Shown here: positions 17,565 to 26,396 of the stretch, piece by piece
Layout of the letters: each line of letters begins with the position of its first letter
How positions within the stretch are numbered: position 1 is the stretch's first letter
Assembly (NCBI RefSeq): GCF_023283825.1
Contig: NZ_JAKILD010000012.1
Coordinates: 62,001 to 126,000 of the forward strand
Source: Shewanella olleyana
GTDB lineage: Bacteria > Pseudomonadota > Gammaproteobacteria > Enterobacterales > Shewanellaceae
DNA: 64,000 nt
Direction of reading: 5' to 3'
Translations under genes and position numbers: made by a program
Notes under the pieces: model-generated
The model's input: the letters and a program-made list of their open reading frames with translations, nothing else
Told to the model about the DNA's origin: nothing
The model's database searches: none

Positions 17565-19466
17565 TTATTCATCAAGTTTTATTTTGACAATTGAAGTGCG
17601 AACATCTTTTTGTCCTAAATAAAGAATATCATCTTCATAAGATATGACGCGCTTGTATAATGCACGATTTGGCAATTTTGCAATAATCTCACCAGACTCA
17701 ACATCTACTATATGAGTGTGCTCTCCGACATAATGCCAATGGGCAAGCTTACCTTTATGCTCAAATAGATATTTAACTAAGATCGGTTTGGCGATCTTTT
17801 CCCGTTTCTCATTAATGATATAACCCGATAAGTTATCTACAAATAAACAACCTTGCTCGCTAGAAAAGGCTCTTACACCTTGTTCTGTGAACAATTTAAA
17901 AGAGTTGCTTTCAGCTTCAAATTGATAAATGCCTTTCTCTGCTTCTGCAATGAAACATTGGCCATTAGAAACAATTTTGATGGTTTTTATATCACTAATG
18001 CTGATTAGCTTGCCGTTTACGAGTTTATATACACCTGAGCTACCCGCTAAGTAGACTTCTCCTTTATGGAAAGCTATTTGTCTTAAGTTTAGCGTTGTAT
18101 CAAAATAAGTAGAGTTAAAAACAGTACCATCTTTAAGTTGCTCTACTACATAACCACTATTAGTGATAGCTAATATTGAAAGAACCTTAGTGGTATAGGT
18201 AAAATCAATTATTGTATTTGCAAGGCTATAATTAAAATTTCCTGAATGGCTTAATATTGACTCCTGAGCTGCATTTCCTAAAGCGAAATAAAGCTCATTT
18301 TCTAACATAAGTGGATCAGAAATCTTAACGGTTTGAGGAGCAAGAACATAAGATGTATTTAACTCTTGAGAGTGGATATCATCAGTCAATGTTGTCCTTA
18401 ATAGCTCATTATTATTACCCACATAAAATAAATCGTTTTCTGATACTGCAATTGAATAGGGTTTATTTCGAAATTTAAGTAAGGTTTTTCGATTATCCCC
18501 TTCAAAGTAGATAAGAGACACTTCATCTAAATTATTTTCTCTCATAGAAAACATCCCGTCACCATAACCTTTGATAAAAGCATCAATGAAACGTTTGCCA
18601 TTTCCTGAATCAAAATTAGTAGTAGTGACTTTCTGTAATAATTTTTCTTCAATATCATAAGTATAGGGTTTGATTGAATCTGATGGGTTTACATTGAAAG
18701 TGATGTAAAACTTATTTTTGTTAATCCAGTCGAATGAAGGATATGCATTTTGCCTATTACATGGGATTTCATCTATCTGATATTCAAATGGTTTAGCAAA
18801 AATTTTAATTTTACATTTTGAGTCTTCCACAACATGCATTACAGTCCGTCCGCTGCTATGAATTTCTATACCTCTATACGCGCCAGGGTAATTAGCAGAT
18901 AAAAGCGTCGTATTTTGACGGTTAACGGTTTTATAAAGTTTGGATGTTTTCGAGTCTCGTGTTGTAACGTACAAAGCGTCATTAAATTTGGCATAGTCGA
19001 CAATATAATCGTGTGACTCAAAAACTGTTTGCTGTGACACTTTTGGAAGTAACGGAGTAGAGCTGTTGTTTGATACGGCATAGTGAATGCTAACCATGCT
19101 TAAAATCAATACCATGAAGGGAATAACAAGGATTGTGCTCGAAAGCTTTATTGGCGCTTTATTAACATTTTCTTGAAACACTTCAAAGGTCAGTTGGTAA
19201 CCTTTATTTCTGATGTTTTTTATTGACTCTTTGTCTCCAAACTTCAACCGTATCGCACTAATTAGCTTACGTAATGAATTTTGAGTAACAACTCGCTCTC
19301 CCCACACGGTCTTCTCTAAAGTTTGAGCGTCTACAAAACCGTTTTCTGATGCTAAAAATAACTTTAAAGCTGCTGTCTCCTGATAGGTGAAATTGATTTT
19401 TTCTTCACCTCTGGTTGCAAAGTGAATGTCAGTAGACAGTATAAATCCATTTATTTTGTATTTCAT
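17565..19466 (-). CDS. CadC/ToxR-type membrane-anchored transcriptional regulator with periplasmic repeat domain
   Basis: This 633-residue protein has an N-terminal winged helix of the OmpR/ToxR class (about residues 20-95: TYQETAALKLFL, VWGERVVTQNSLRKLISAIR, IKNIRNKGYQL), one transmembrane helix (about 108-130) and a long C-terminal region of short beta-rich repeats resembling a propeller, presumably periplasmic. Such proteins bind DNA from the membrane in response to an envelope signal. A lipoprotein gene lies divergent 272 bases away and may be its target (inference). No proteolysis or phosphorylation site is apparent. Confidence 0.78.
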   Translation of the reverse strand: MKYKINGFILSTDIHFATRGEEKINFTYQETAALKLFLASENGFVDAQTLEKTVWGERVVTQNSLRKLISAIRLKFGDKESIKNIRNKGYQLTFEVFQENVNKAPIKLSSTILVIPFMVLILSMVSIHYAVSNNSSTPLLPKVSQQTVFESHDYIVDYAKFNDALYVTTRDSKTSKLYKTVNRQNTTLLSANYPGAYRGIEIHSSGRTVMHVVEDSKCKIKIFAKPFEYQIDEIPCNRQNAYPSFDWINKNKFYITFNVNPSDSIKPYTYDIEEKLLQKVTTTNFDSGNGKRFIDAFIKGYGDGMFSMRENNLDEVSLIYFEGDNRKTLLKFRNKPYSIAVSENDLFYVGNNNELLRTTLTDDIHSQELNTSYVLAPQTVKISDPLMLENELYFALGNAAQESILSHSGNFNYSLANTIIDFTYTTKVLSILAITNSGYVVEQLKDGTVFNSTYFDTTLNLRQIAFHKGEVYLAGSSGVYKLVNGKLISISDIKTIKIVSNGQCFIAEAEKGIYQFEAESNSFKLFTEQGVRAFSSEQGCLFVDNLSGYIINEKREKIAKPILVKYLFEHKGKLAHWHYVGEHTHIVDVESGEIIAKLPNRALYKRVISYEDDILYLGQKDVRTSIVKIKLDE

Positions 19467-19738
19467 ATCTATAGAGAGCGTTGCTTTCGGTACTTGAGAA
19501 TAATTATCTTTTTAGGGTAAAGGCTCTATTTTGTAGGTCAAGTGAAACTAACCTAAGTTACTAATTAAAATGTGTTTTCACACTTATTCACTATTGTTTC
19601 ACGAAAAATCAACATTTTATGCTGGCCAAATAAAAGTGGATTACGGTTGAATATAGTGATGATTGTTTAAAGAAGGTTTAAGCAATCATGTGAAATTTAT
19701 CTGAGTAGAAACTAATAACTAAAGGGAAATTTAGGAAA

Positions 19739-20404
19739 ATGAAGACGTTGATCCTTATCGTAGCAGCCATAGGCCTAATAAGTGGGTGTGCTTCAACAGC
19801 AGAAAAAAAATCTACCGAACAGGCATATCTAATTATTGACGTTAAAGGAGATTCCTCAATTAGAGACTTAGTTCTTGATACTGTCGTTAGCTCTGTTGAA
19901 AAGTCGATGGATAGCCTAACGGTCAGTCGTGGTATTCCCCCTCAAGAATTGCCTGAAAAAGCAACTAGATTCAAATTAACATCTCCATTTGGAAATAGCT
20001 CATTCGGAGCTTTAATGCAATCTCAAGGCGCTATGTTAAAGCTTCCAAGTTGCCAAGACCCAATACTTACAATGAAATCTGATGATAACGAGCATGAATT
20101 GGGTGAGAGAACCTCATTTTTTGTATGCGTTGTACAGTATCAAGAAGGTTATCATGTTGATGTATACACGACTTTTGAGCAGAGAAGTGGTGGTTTATCC
20201 GTTGATGCTTTAAGTCAGTCCTTAGCTAAATCTCTTGTTGGTGATTCAAGCCAAGTTATTCCTAGAACAATGAAAGGAATTGAATCTGATCTTGCTGATG
20301 AGAATCTAGAAACTAAAATTGTAGATCAATATATTCCTAAAAAATGGAAAGGTTTATTTGTAGATGAAATCGCTGATGCTACAGGTAAGAGTACGTCACT
20401 CTAA
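19739..20404 (+). CDS. Lipoprotein of unknown function
   Basis: This 221-residue protein has a signal peptide with lipobox ISGC (Cys17). The mature part contains an N-terminal beta-type segment (AYLIIDVKGDSS), a block SPFGNSSFGALMQSQG near residue 81-96 and two further cysteines (SCQDP, FFVCVVQY) that could pair. AGGA lies before the ATG. It is transcribed away from the ToxR-like regulator. I do not recognise the family. Confidence 0.65.
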   Translation: MKTLILIVAAIGLISGCASTAEKKSTEQAYLIIDVKGDSSIRDLVLDTVVSSVEKSMDSLTVSRGIPPQELPEKATRFKLTSPFGNSSFGALMQSQGAMLKLPSCQDPILTMKSDDNEHELGERTSFFVCVVQYQEGYHVDVYTTFEQRSGGLSVDALSQSLAKSLVGDSSQVIPRTMKGIESDLADENLETKIVDQYIPKKWKGLFVDEIADATGKSTSL

Positions 20405-20616
20405 TTAGTCACAACTCTGTTAGAAATAATAAATATAGTTATCAGCTTTAATTTTATATTAAAGCTGATTTTATATAAGTCTGCTTATTGAATAATTAGT
20501 AAGTTTTTAGAGTAAATAACCATAATACTTATGATAAATTTGCTCCAAGTTTGAAGTTCACAAAAAATTAATTATAAAAGGAATTAAAGTGAATTCTGGT
20601 ATTTCTATTTGAATCA

Positions 20617-21057
20617 ATGCTAACACCCAAGATAATAACTTTTGTATATTGGATTCTGTTAATTTCTGCAGGGTTTTCTGGAGTTTCTACAATTTTTTTT
20701 GGCTATGAAGGGGTAAGTTTTTATTCACTCATGCTTGGTTTATTTATCACTGGTACTAGTGCTATAACCGCAAGGATTTTTTGTGAGTTAGTAATTGTTT
20801 TATTCAAAATGAATGAAAGTCTTCAAATAATATCAAAAAATCCAGATCTCAAACTAAAAACTCTCAGCTCGTCTTCTTATGCTGCAGGTGAGCGAAAAAT
20901 GACCGTACCACCTGTGCTAAAGAAAAATAATTTAGAACAGTCTGATCAGGTTGAGTCTCCTAACTCGAATACAGAAAATTTAGAGCCTAAATCAGGTTTT
21001 ACTCCTTCAAAAGAAAGGGAACCAATACCGAAGTTTAACCTTGATGCTCGCAAGTAA
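20617..21057 (+). CDS. Small membrane protein, unknown
   Basis: This 146-residue protein has two N-terminal transmembrane segments (about residues 5-25 and 33-58) and a hydrophilic, Ser/Pro/Glu-rich tail likely disordered. The ATG has no clear ribosome site. AAGGA precedes a seven-codon GTG frame at 20589 that stops ten bases upstream of this ATG, so start by re-initiation is possible. A strong terminator follows the gene. Family not recognised. Confidence 0.5.
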   Translation: MLTPKIITFVYWILLISAGFSGVSTIFFGYEGVSFYSLMLGLFITGTSAITARIFCELVIVLFKMNESLQIISKNPDLKLKTLSSSSYAAGERKMTVPPVLKKNNLEQSDQVESPNSNTENLEPKSGFTPSKEREPIPKFNLDARK

Positions 21058-21085
21058 GTCATTAAAGTTAATTACTCCTTCTGGA

Positions 21086-21118
21086 GTCCCGCTGTTACTA
21101 ACAGCGGGACATTTTTTT
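21086..21118 (+). terminator. Rho-independent terminator
   Basis: A 12-bp stem (GTCCCGCTGTTA / TAACAGCGGGAC) is followed by ATTTTTTTA. It closes the 19739-21057 transcription unit. Confidence 0.85.
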
Positions 21119-21251
21119 ACTAATTTATTTATGGTAAGTTATTAAAATTATGAATAAAGCTGTAATTGATTAGTGTTTGATAATAGTTCAATAGATGCTA
21201 ATCGGAATTCCCGCTAAACTATTATACAAAGTACAGGATGAGGAGAAAGAA

Positions 21252-21458
21252 ATGGGGTTATTTTCAAGTGGCACAAGGGATTCACCCACGATATTTTGGG
21301 AAACACTTAAAAATAAAGGTGAAAATGGATCTAGTCAATTTACATATAGAGCTAAAGTTCCAGGCGGATGGCTCATTTCATCGGCCTCTGCTAACCACGG
21401 GATAGGGCTAACTTTTATACCTGATCCTAATCATGATTGGGATGGAAATTCTATCTAA
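21252..21458 (+). CDS. Small protein, unknown (68 aa)
   Basis: ATG 21252 has AGGAG six bases upstream and is preferred to the in-frame ATG at 21195, which has no ribosome site. The protein is soluble, with FWETLKNKGENGSSQFTYRA and a GGWLISSASANHG segment, and ends in an Asp/Pro/His-rich tail. Family not recognised. It stands alone between terminators. Confidence 0.45.
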   Translation: MGLFSSGTRDSPTIFWETLKNKGENGSSQFTYRAKVPGGWLISSASANHGIGLTFIPDPNHDWDGNSI

Positions 21459-21774
21459 AAATATTATTTCGTACTTGTCCCCCAAAGTTTGTTTGGTTTT
21501 AAATGACTGTTGATTACATTCTGTCGTTTTGGCGCTTAGACTTTAGCTTAGTTTGAAGTTGATTAGTTGAAGGCCAAGTATTAAATATTACCTAAAATTT
21601 CTTTTAGGGATGTGAACAACAGCATGAAGTTGCAACAGCGTCCCCGCTAGATTCAGGCAAATGTCCATGCCTGTAGTTTCAACTCCATCTTCGTTTGAAC
21701 AAATATAGAAACTCACACTTCGATAAAGTGTGAGTTGACCGATAAGACAACTTAGAAAAAAAACTTTTATGAGT
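21459..21774. other. Gene-poor stretch with hairpin
   Basis: About 315 bases without a convincing gene. A perfect 11-bp inverted repeat, AACTCACACTT / AAGTGTGAGTT (21710-21720 and 21726-21736), could terminate minus-strand transcription from the neighbouring 21775-22140 gene, although its T-run is short. A 65-codon minus-strand frame here starts with TTG and is not supported. Confidence 0.4.
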
Positions 21775-22140
21775 CTACTTCCCAATACTTTTCAGATAAG
21801 CTTTGGGGGGACTGATCGGGTTGATTTCACCGGATTCGAGGTATTTAATTATACCTTGATCAGTTTCCCGCTTTGTTTCTTGTTCAAGACCTTGTCGAAA
21901 CGTTTTAGTAGATTGTGAACTTCGTGACTCTTCTTTTACCCATTCATAGCTGATACTATCAGCGAGCCTTCTTCTATGACTCCTCACACCTCTTGTACCA
22001 ACTCTATTATGACCTCTTACTGTAGTATAGCGAGCTGTGTAAACCTTTTTACGACTATACCCAAGTAAGGACATAATTAAGAAATGAGCTAACCAGAGTA
22101 CACCCCAACCGACTAGAACTATAAACAATAGTGACTTCAT
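21775..22140 (-). CDS. Membrane-anchored basic protein, unknown
   Basis: This 121-residue protein has one N-terminal transmembrane segment (about residues 3-28) followed by a strongly basic stretch (RGHNRVGTRGVRSHRRRLA, about 42-60) and a charged C-terminus ending in SPPKAYLKSIGK. The ribosome site is weak. It could contact nucleic acid or phospholipid at the inner face of the membrane, but this is only suggested by charge. Family not recognised. Confidence 0.45.
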   Translation of the reverse strand: MKSLLFIVLVGWGVLWLAHFLIMSLLGYSRKKVYTARYTTVRGHNRVGTRGVRSHRRRLADSISYEWVKEESRSSQSTKTFRQGLEQETKRETDQGIIKYLESGEINPISPPKAYLKSIGK

Positions 22141-22206
22141 GCTATTTCTTACTCTCTAAAAACAGTTACATAGCCTAATTGGGGCATTATTGATATCTGC
22201 CAGCAA

Positions 22207-22851
22207 CTAGAATAAAGTTACTTCACTATAATCTGTAGTTGTATATATGCCCTTTCCTTTTGCAGCATTTGAAATAGTTACAATGTCACCGACTTTAAAA
22301 CCAAGTCTTTTTTCATGCGAAATCGTCACTCTATAACCATCACTAATACATTCAAAGCTAATGTGGGATTTACCAGTTTTTCGAATCACTTTACATTTGA
22401 TGATTTTTCTTTCTTTGTCAGAATATCGCTCTTGCTTTGTGTAGCGGGTAACAGTTTTTGCTTCAAGTGAGATTTCGCGACCATCACCATTTAATGGCAA
22501 AAAGCCATATTTATCAGTTTTGGGAGTACCTTTTCCAGGATGAGAATTTAATGAGGGTTTATAAAAACTAATTGCAGAAGACTCGGCTTCATCAGCCTCT
22601 TCTTGATTGTTAGCAATTGCAATAACATAGTGCTGCCAACTTTTGTCATTTCGAAGAGACTTTTTGAATGTTTGATCACGTTCAGGGTGTGACTCAGATT
22701 TAGCAATTTGATTGTGTTCTTCCCATCGATTGACCATACATAGGCTCTGACCAATATACACTTGCCCCTTTCGGTTTTTATGAGCATAAATAACATGCTT
22801 AGCAATTCTAACTTTAAATGCCTTTAAATTTTTAGTTACTATGACGTACAT
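22207..22851 (-). CDS. GIY-YIG nuclease-domain protein
   Basis: This 214-residue protein has a GIY-YIG domain at residues 18-100: VIY (20-22), YIG (32-34), catalytic-type Arg42, His46 and a Glu near 92 followed by FYKPSLNSHPG. The C-terminal half (about 125-214) looks like a small beta-barrel (VKCKVIRKTGKSHISF, GFKVGDIVTISNAAKGKG), perhaps nucleic-acid binding. GIY-YIG proteins cut DNA in homing, repair and restriction. The 67 bases upstream carry GAGAG before the ATG. Its job in the island is unknown. Confidence 0.7.
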   Translation of the reverse strand: MYVIVTKNLKAFKVRIAKHVIYAHKNRKGQVYIGQSLCMVNRWEEHNQIAKSESHPERDQTFKKSLRNDKSWQHYVIAIANNQEEADEAESSAISFYKPSLNSHPGKGTPKTDKYGFLPLNGDGREISLEAKTVTRYTKQERYSDKERKIIKCKVIRKTGKSHISFECISDGYRVTISHEKRLGFKVGDIVTISNAAKGKGIYTTTDYSEVTLF

Positions 22852-23352
22852 ACTTTTCTCTCAAACAAAAACGAAGTTGCTTAAGAATACTGTTTATTTT
22901 TATTTATAAAGGTTGTCTTCCTTAGAAAACAAGATACAAATCTCAATTTAAAAGTAAATTCAACAATTGATTACACCTATTCACAACAACGTATTCACCC
23001 CAAAATACATATGTGCTACACCTTCGGTCTTTTTCAAGGTAGTTGGCACACTTCACTTAAAGTTAAAGCTAAATTTTTATTAATGTATATTTTAAGTGTG
23101 CTTAAAAGTTATAGCGTAATACCTTAAAAAGGGAGGCGGATTTAAGTCTAAGTTCCCCTAAAAGCTCCATGTAAAATTGATCCTTTGACCCAAATATTAC
23201 ATGGTGATTTATAAGTCAAAAGCGTGGACACATATTAGGGGTTTAGTAATAGCTTTAGAAAAAAGCTAAGCGCTAAATTAGCAAGAGCATTGACTAACTT
23301 ACTCACTCACAAAAACAAGCCAGCTATGCTCTAGGAAAATAGTTGATCTTAA
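22852..23352. other. 500-base gene-free stretch
   Basis: No supported coding sequence. It contains inverted repeats GGCACACTT / AAGTGTGCT (around 23044 and 23094) and CCATGTAA / TTACATGG (around 23168 and 23197). Promoters for the minus-strand GIY-YIG gene should lie at its left end. Nothing else identifiable. Confidence 0.35.
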
Positions 23353-23472
23353 CTAGTTATTATCCCTTTCATTTTTATTTTCAAATTCTTTGTTTGCCTC
23401 GGCTTCAGCGCACTTTTTACAAATCATGAGGCAGCCAACGATTAAGACTGTTAACGGTAGTAAGAATTCCAT
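23353..23472 (-). CDS. 39-residue membrane microprotein
   Basis: The ATG has a very strong ribosome site (AAAGGAGG, five bases upstream on the minus strand). The peptide has one N-terminal transmembrane segment (MEFLLPLTVLIVGCLMIC) and a charged tail with KKCAEAEANKEF. The strength of the ribosome site argues for translation despite the short length. It follows the two overlapping genes 23535-23988 and may share their transcript. Confidence 0.55.
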   Translation of the reverse strand: MEFLLPLTVLIVGCLMICKKCAEAEANKEFENKNERDNN

Positions 23473-23534
23473 GGAACCTCCTTTACAGGTATCAGCTTAA
23501 TGAATTTAAGCTGATAGCCTGGCACATTTTGAAT

Positions 23535-23783
23535 TTAAATAAACTTAAATAGTAAGTAGCGGCATTTTAACCAAGAATCCTCGGGGAGCCCTTTCCCCTT
23601 GTACCTTCTTTGATAAGCAAATTCTCCAATTTCGAATTTCAAAAGCAATAAGTATGAGGGTAACGTAAATAAAAGGTTATTGGTTATCCAAAACATCGTC
23701 ACACAAACTATAGTCGAGATGAGTAAAATAAGTGCTGGCGTGTAACGAGCATAAAACGCCTCATTTTTTTGATTAAAAATCAC
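23535..23783 (-). CDS. Small membrane protein overlapping the Ser/Asp-repeat gene
   Basis: I place the start at GTG 23783, which overlaps the last 11 bases of the upstream gene, giving 82 residues. The longer frame to 23864 would run through that gene. Two or three hydrophobic segments (ALILLISTIVCVTMFWI, NLLFTLPSYLLLLKF) are followed by a basic, Tyr-rich tail (FAYQRRYKGKG). Coupled translation with the upstream gene is likely. Family not recognised. Confidence 0.5.
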   Translation of the reverse strand: MIFNQKNEAFYARYTPALILLISTIVCVTMFWITNNLLFTLPSYLLLLKFEIGEFAYQRRYKGKGLPEDSWLKCRYLLFKFI

Positions 23784-23988
23784 TATCAAACCCCGAATCA
23801 AAATCTGAGTCGAAACTTGAACAAGAATCAAAACTATCGAAGCTTGATGAAATATCAGTATCACAAGTGCTTATTGAACTACTGCTTTCAGTGATACCGA
23901 ATGGGTTACCTTTGATGTCGACACCAGAGTCTGAGATCATAGGTGTACCATCAATATTGGTAATAGGGGCGTTATTTTTAGAAGTCAT
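23773..23988 (-). CDS. Ser/Asp/Phe-repeat small protein
   Basis: This 71-residue protein has AGGAC seven bases before its ATG. The N-terminal part (ITNIDGTPMISDSGVDIKG) is followed by an acidic serine stretch and a tail of FDS units (FDSFDS, FDSDFDSGFDSDF). The tail is a short tandem repeat at both DNA and protein level. Acidic FDS tails suggest an unstructured interaction or metal-binding region. Family not recognised. Confidence 0.5.
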   Translation of the reverse strand: MTSKNNAPITNIDGTPMISDSGVDIKGNPFGITESSSSISTCDTDISSSFDSFDSCSSFDSDFDSGFDSDF

Positions 23989-24229
23989 AATGTGTCCTTT
24001 AATGATGAAGGTTAATTACTGTTCTAAATTTAAGTTAATGAAAAAAAGTTGAATTGCAAACTTATTTTATTGCAAGGTCAGCAATAAATATTTTCCCTTT
24101 CTTTGCTCACTTCGTCGGATACCTAGACTCTTTCAAGACTCAAAAAATCGTTTTTCAGCTTTTTTTTCTTTGCATTTATTCGATAGAATTTTGCTTTGTT
24201 TAGCAAAAATCGGCACGATTTTCTGCAAT

Positions 24230-24680
24230 AAAACGGCCTGTGAAACAGGCTTTCAAAACGCGGATGTGAGTTATTACGAAGTAATGACGAGAAGCAGCAC
24301 GCGCATGTACAGCTGGTCTGTACTAACCGAATTTTAATTTTGCCTCAGCAAAATTTAGTCTCATATTTGGCACAAATTGAGGGCTAAACCAGTGTGGTTT
24401 TCGTCAGAAAATCATAGCGATGAAAGAGGGAAATGATGTGGAACACATCCCCTCGTCATAAGCGGTGAAAATGCGGTTAGTACAGAGCGTAGCGAAATAC
24501 ATGCGCGTTTGATGCTGTGAAGTGCTAGAGCGTAGATCGTAAACCTGCGCCGATGACGAGTCATCAGAGCGGGTGGGCGCTTCAGAGCATATGAGAGGTT
24601 CACAAAGTGAATCACTCATCAGCCAAAGGCTGGCTTGGTAGCGATGTTCATCGCTATTTTCATCCCGAGTGGGATAACTT
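24230..24680. other. Hairpin-rich region, candidate transfer origin (oriT) or replication origin
   Basis: At least eight short perfect hairpins lie in a 450-base non-coding stretch, many with three-base GAA or AAA loops: GCCTGT-GAA-ACAGGC, ATTAC-GAA-GTAAT, GATGTG-GAA-CACATC, GATGAC-GA-GTCATC, TTCAC-AAA-GTGAA, CAGCC-AAA-GGCTG, TAGCGATG-TT-CATCGCTA, ATCCC-GAGT-GGGAT. A longer inverted repeat pairs TCTGTACTAACCG (from 24315) with CGGTTAGTACAGA (near 24473) and flanking ACGCGCATGTA with TACATGCGCGT. Compact hairpins with GNA loops are very stable in single-stranded DNA. It is directly upstream of a probable relaxase gene, the usual place for oriT. Confidence 0.5.
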
Positions 24681-24785
24681 ACTTTAACGGCATGAATATC
24701 GGTACCTTACAGATAAAAGATGAAACTTCGTCTTCTATGAAACTAGTTATGGATACCTAAAAATCAAAGCATAAAAAATATCCAT

Positions 24786-25682
24786 ATGAACGAGTATCAA
24801 CAACTACAACAAACCATCAATACCGCCGTGTTTTCATCAGGGAAACAGGCCGAAAAATATCAACCTTATTTGTTCATGCCCATGAAATATATACCAGGGG
24901 AAAATAATAATCAGACGGGTAAAGCCAGACGGGAGTTGACCATCAAAATGGTTGCTAGATTTGGTGTCACTTCACCAACCCTCATCTCGGTTGTATATGG
25001 TATTAACAAGCGACAAGCTCTCGAACACCTCAACAAGCTTGTGAAAGAAAAACTACTCAGTTTAGTGATAACACATCGGTCTGTTGACGACCGTGTGTAT
25101 GTCTTGGATTACGCGGGCGCAAAATATGCAGAAGAGTTGTTATCCATTGCTGTCTATTTTCGCACAAGCGACAAGCCCGCATTAAGGGTTAATCAGAACA
25201 CCATCATGCACGATTTAATGATGCAATATATTCAACTGCGGGGCATTAATAATAAAGTTAAAACTGGTGAGGATAATCCGTACTGGATTTCATTAGTCAC
25301 CGAGCCTGAATTTAAGCGACTCTTTAAATCAAATGACGTCAGAAACGTAGACGGTATTGTTCTAGAGTTATCGGGGAGCCTTGCTGCAATTGAACTAGAA
25401 CATTCCTTTAAAACCAAAGCGGCACGACAGACCATTTTATTAAAGTGGCTTTACGGGCTTAATCATGGCTATTACGACAAGGTGATGTTGTTCTCGCAAT
25501 CTTTACAGGTATTTAGCGATATTAAGCGACTGCATAACCAACTATTTGAAGAGATGGTGACTCGAGTAGATAAAAAGACCCGTAAAACACTGTTAACACC
25601 TCAAAACGTCAGGCTATTACAAACCAAAATCATATATCGAACCGTATTATGGGATGAACTAGAAAGCGTTTTTTATCAATAG
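24786..25682 (+). CDS. Probable MOB-C-type relaxase / Replic_Relax family protein
   Basis: This 298-residue protein has a winged helix at about residues 50-120 (TIKMVARFGVTSPTLISVV, NKRQALEHLNKLVKEKL) and a C-terminal domain with His142-Asp143, Asp189 (VDG) and Glu203-x-Glu205 with Lys209 (IELEHSFK). Winged helix plus restriction-nuclease-like D...ExE...K core is the layout of the Replic_Relax family, which includes MOB-C relaxases such as CloDF13 MobC and pAD1 TraX. These nick oriT without the usual HUH motif. The hairpin-rich region upstream supports this. It could instead be only a relaxosome accessory protein. Confidence 0.55.
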   Translation: MNEYQQLQQTINTAVFSSGKQAEKYQPYLFMPMKYIPGENNNQTGKARRELTIKMVARFGVTSPTLISVVYGINKRQALEHLNKLVKEKLLSLVITHRSVDDRVYVLDYAGAKYAEELLSIAVYFRTSDKPALRVNQNTIMHDLMMQYIQLRGINNKVKTGEDNPYWISLVTEPEFKRLFKSNDVRNVDGIVLELSGSLAAIELEHSFKTKAARQTILLKWLYGLNHGYYDKVMLFSQSLQVFSDIKRLHNQLFEEMVTRVDKKTRKTLLTPQNVRLLQTKIIYRTVLWDELESVFYQ

Positions 25683-26112
25683 ATTTTAAGTGCCACAAAA
25701 CGAGAAAGACACTCAGAGAGCGTCTTTCAAGGTAAAGCCAATAAGGCATTACGGAGGAGCGAGGTAGATTCAACACAATGGAAGAATCACCAGAGATTAA
25801 TTTTATCCTTAAAAATAACTCCGTTTCACTGCTGCCGAGGCATCCATGATTTCCCCTGCAATAGTAAGTAAGCCTGAAGCTAGGGAAATTAAGCTAGTTA
25901 TGTAGGATGAAAGCAGAAAAGCTTCAACTAATCACCTGATGACAAGTAATAAATAATAGAAAAAAGTACACACAATAGGCCAATAGCGGCCCAAATTAAA
26001 CCTAGATCAATATGCTCCATGCGACCTCTTAACAATCCTTGTTAATCGTTTGAAAAGTATAGTCTGGAATGGTGGTTAAGGTAAATTGTGGAAACAGTAA
26101 CTCACTTTGCCC
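25683..26112. other. Gene-poor stretch between relaxase gene and intron-like remnant
   Basis: About 430 bases with no large gene. The only coding signal is a 30-codon minus-strand frame at 25928-26020, listed separately. Frames further left are short and lack ribosome sites. Confidence 0.35.
25928..26020 (-). CDS. 30-residue membrane peptide (tentative)
   Basis: The ATG at 26020 has AAGAGG seven bases upstream. The peptide is almost one transmembrane helix (IDLGLIWAAIGLLCVLFSII) ending YYLSSGD. It could be a small envelope peptide or a type I toxin-like peptide; nothing else supports either. It is short enough to be chance. Confidence 0.3.
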   Translation of the reverse strand: MEHIDLGLIWAAIGLLCVLFSIIYYLSSGD

Positions 26113-26330
26113 GTGCGACGTGAAGTCGTATGAAGCGTTGTTCACCACGATAAGAGTGAACCATCTGTATCACCAGATGACTCTAAATAAAGTAGCTAAT
26201 CTGACAATGTAACGAAGTCCATTGGATGGGAACAAAATCGTGAGAAGGCGTTCTTCCTGATAACCTCAAGTCGGGTCAGTGCTAGGGATATATTCATTGT
26301 CATCCCGATAGTAGAGCTGAAGTAGCATGT
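26113..26330 (+). ncRNA. Structured non-coding segment resembling the 5' part of a group II intron
   Basis: The segment opens GTGCGAC, as group II introns do (GUGYG). Successive helices follow: GTTCAC / GTGAAC (loop with CACGATAAGA), CATCTG-TATCAC-CAGATG, and TCGGG / CCCGA enclosing a branched loop. The order and the phrase GATAGTAGAGCTGAAGTAG recall domain I of bacterial group II introns. There is no reverse-transcriptase gene and no recognisable domain V, so if correct it is a truncated relic. It could equally be another structured RNA of the island. Confidence 0.35.
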
Positions 26331-26396
26331 ATTAAATTAAATTTAGCAGGAATTGACAAAGTTCACTAGAAGGTTTACTCATCGTTCAGCTTGAAG

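Noticed and set aside
21588..21785. 65-codon minus-strand frame
   Set aside because: It starts at TTG inside the neighbour's end, includes a hairpin that may be a terminator, and shows no family signal.
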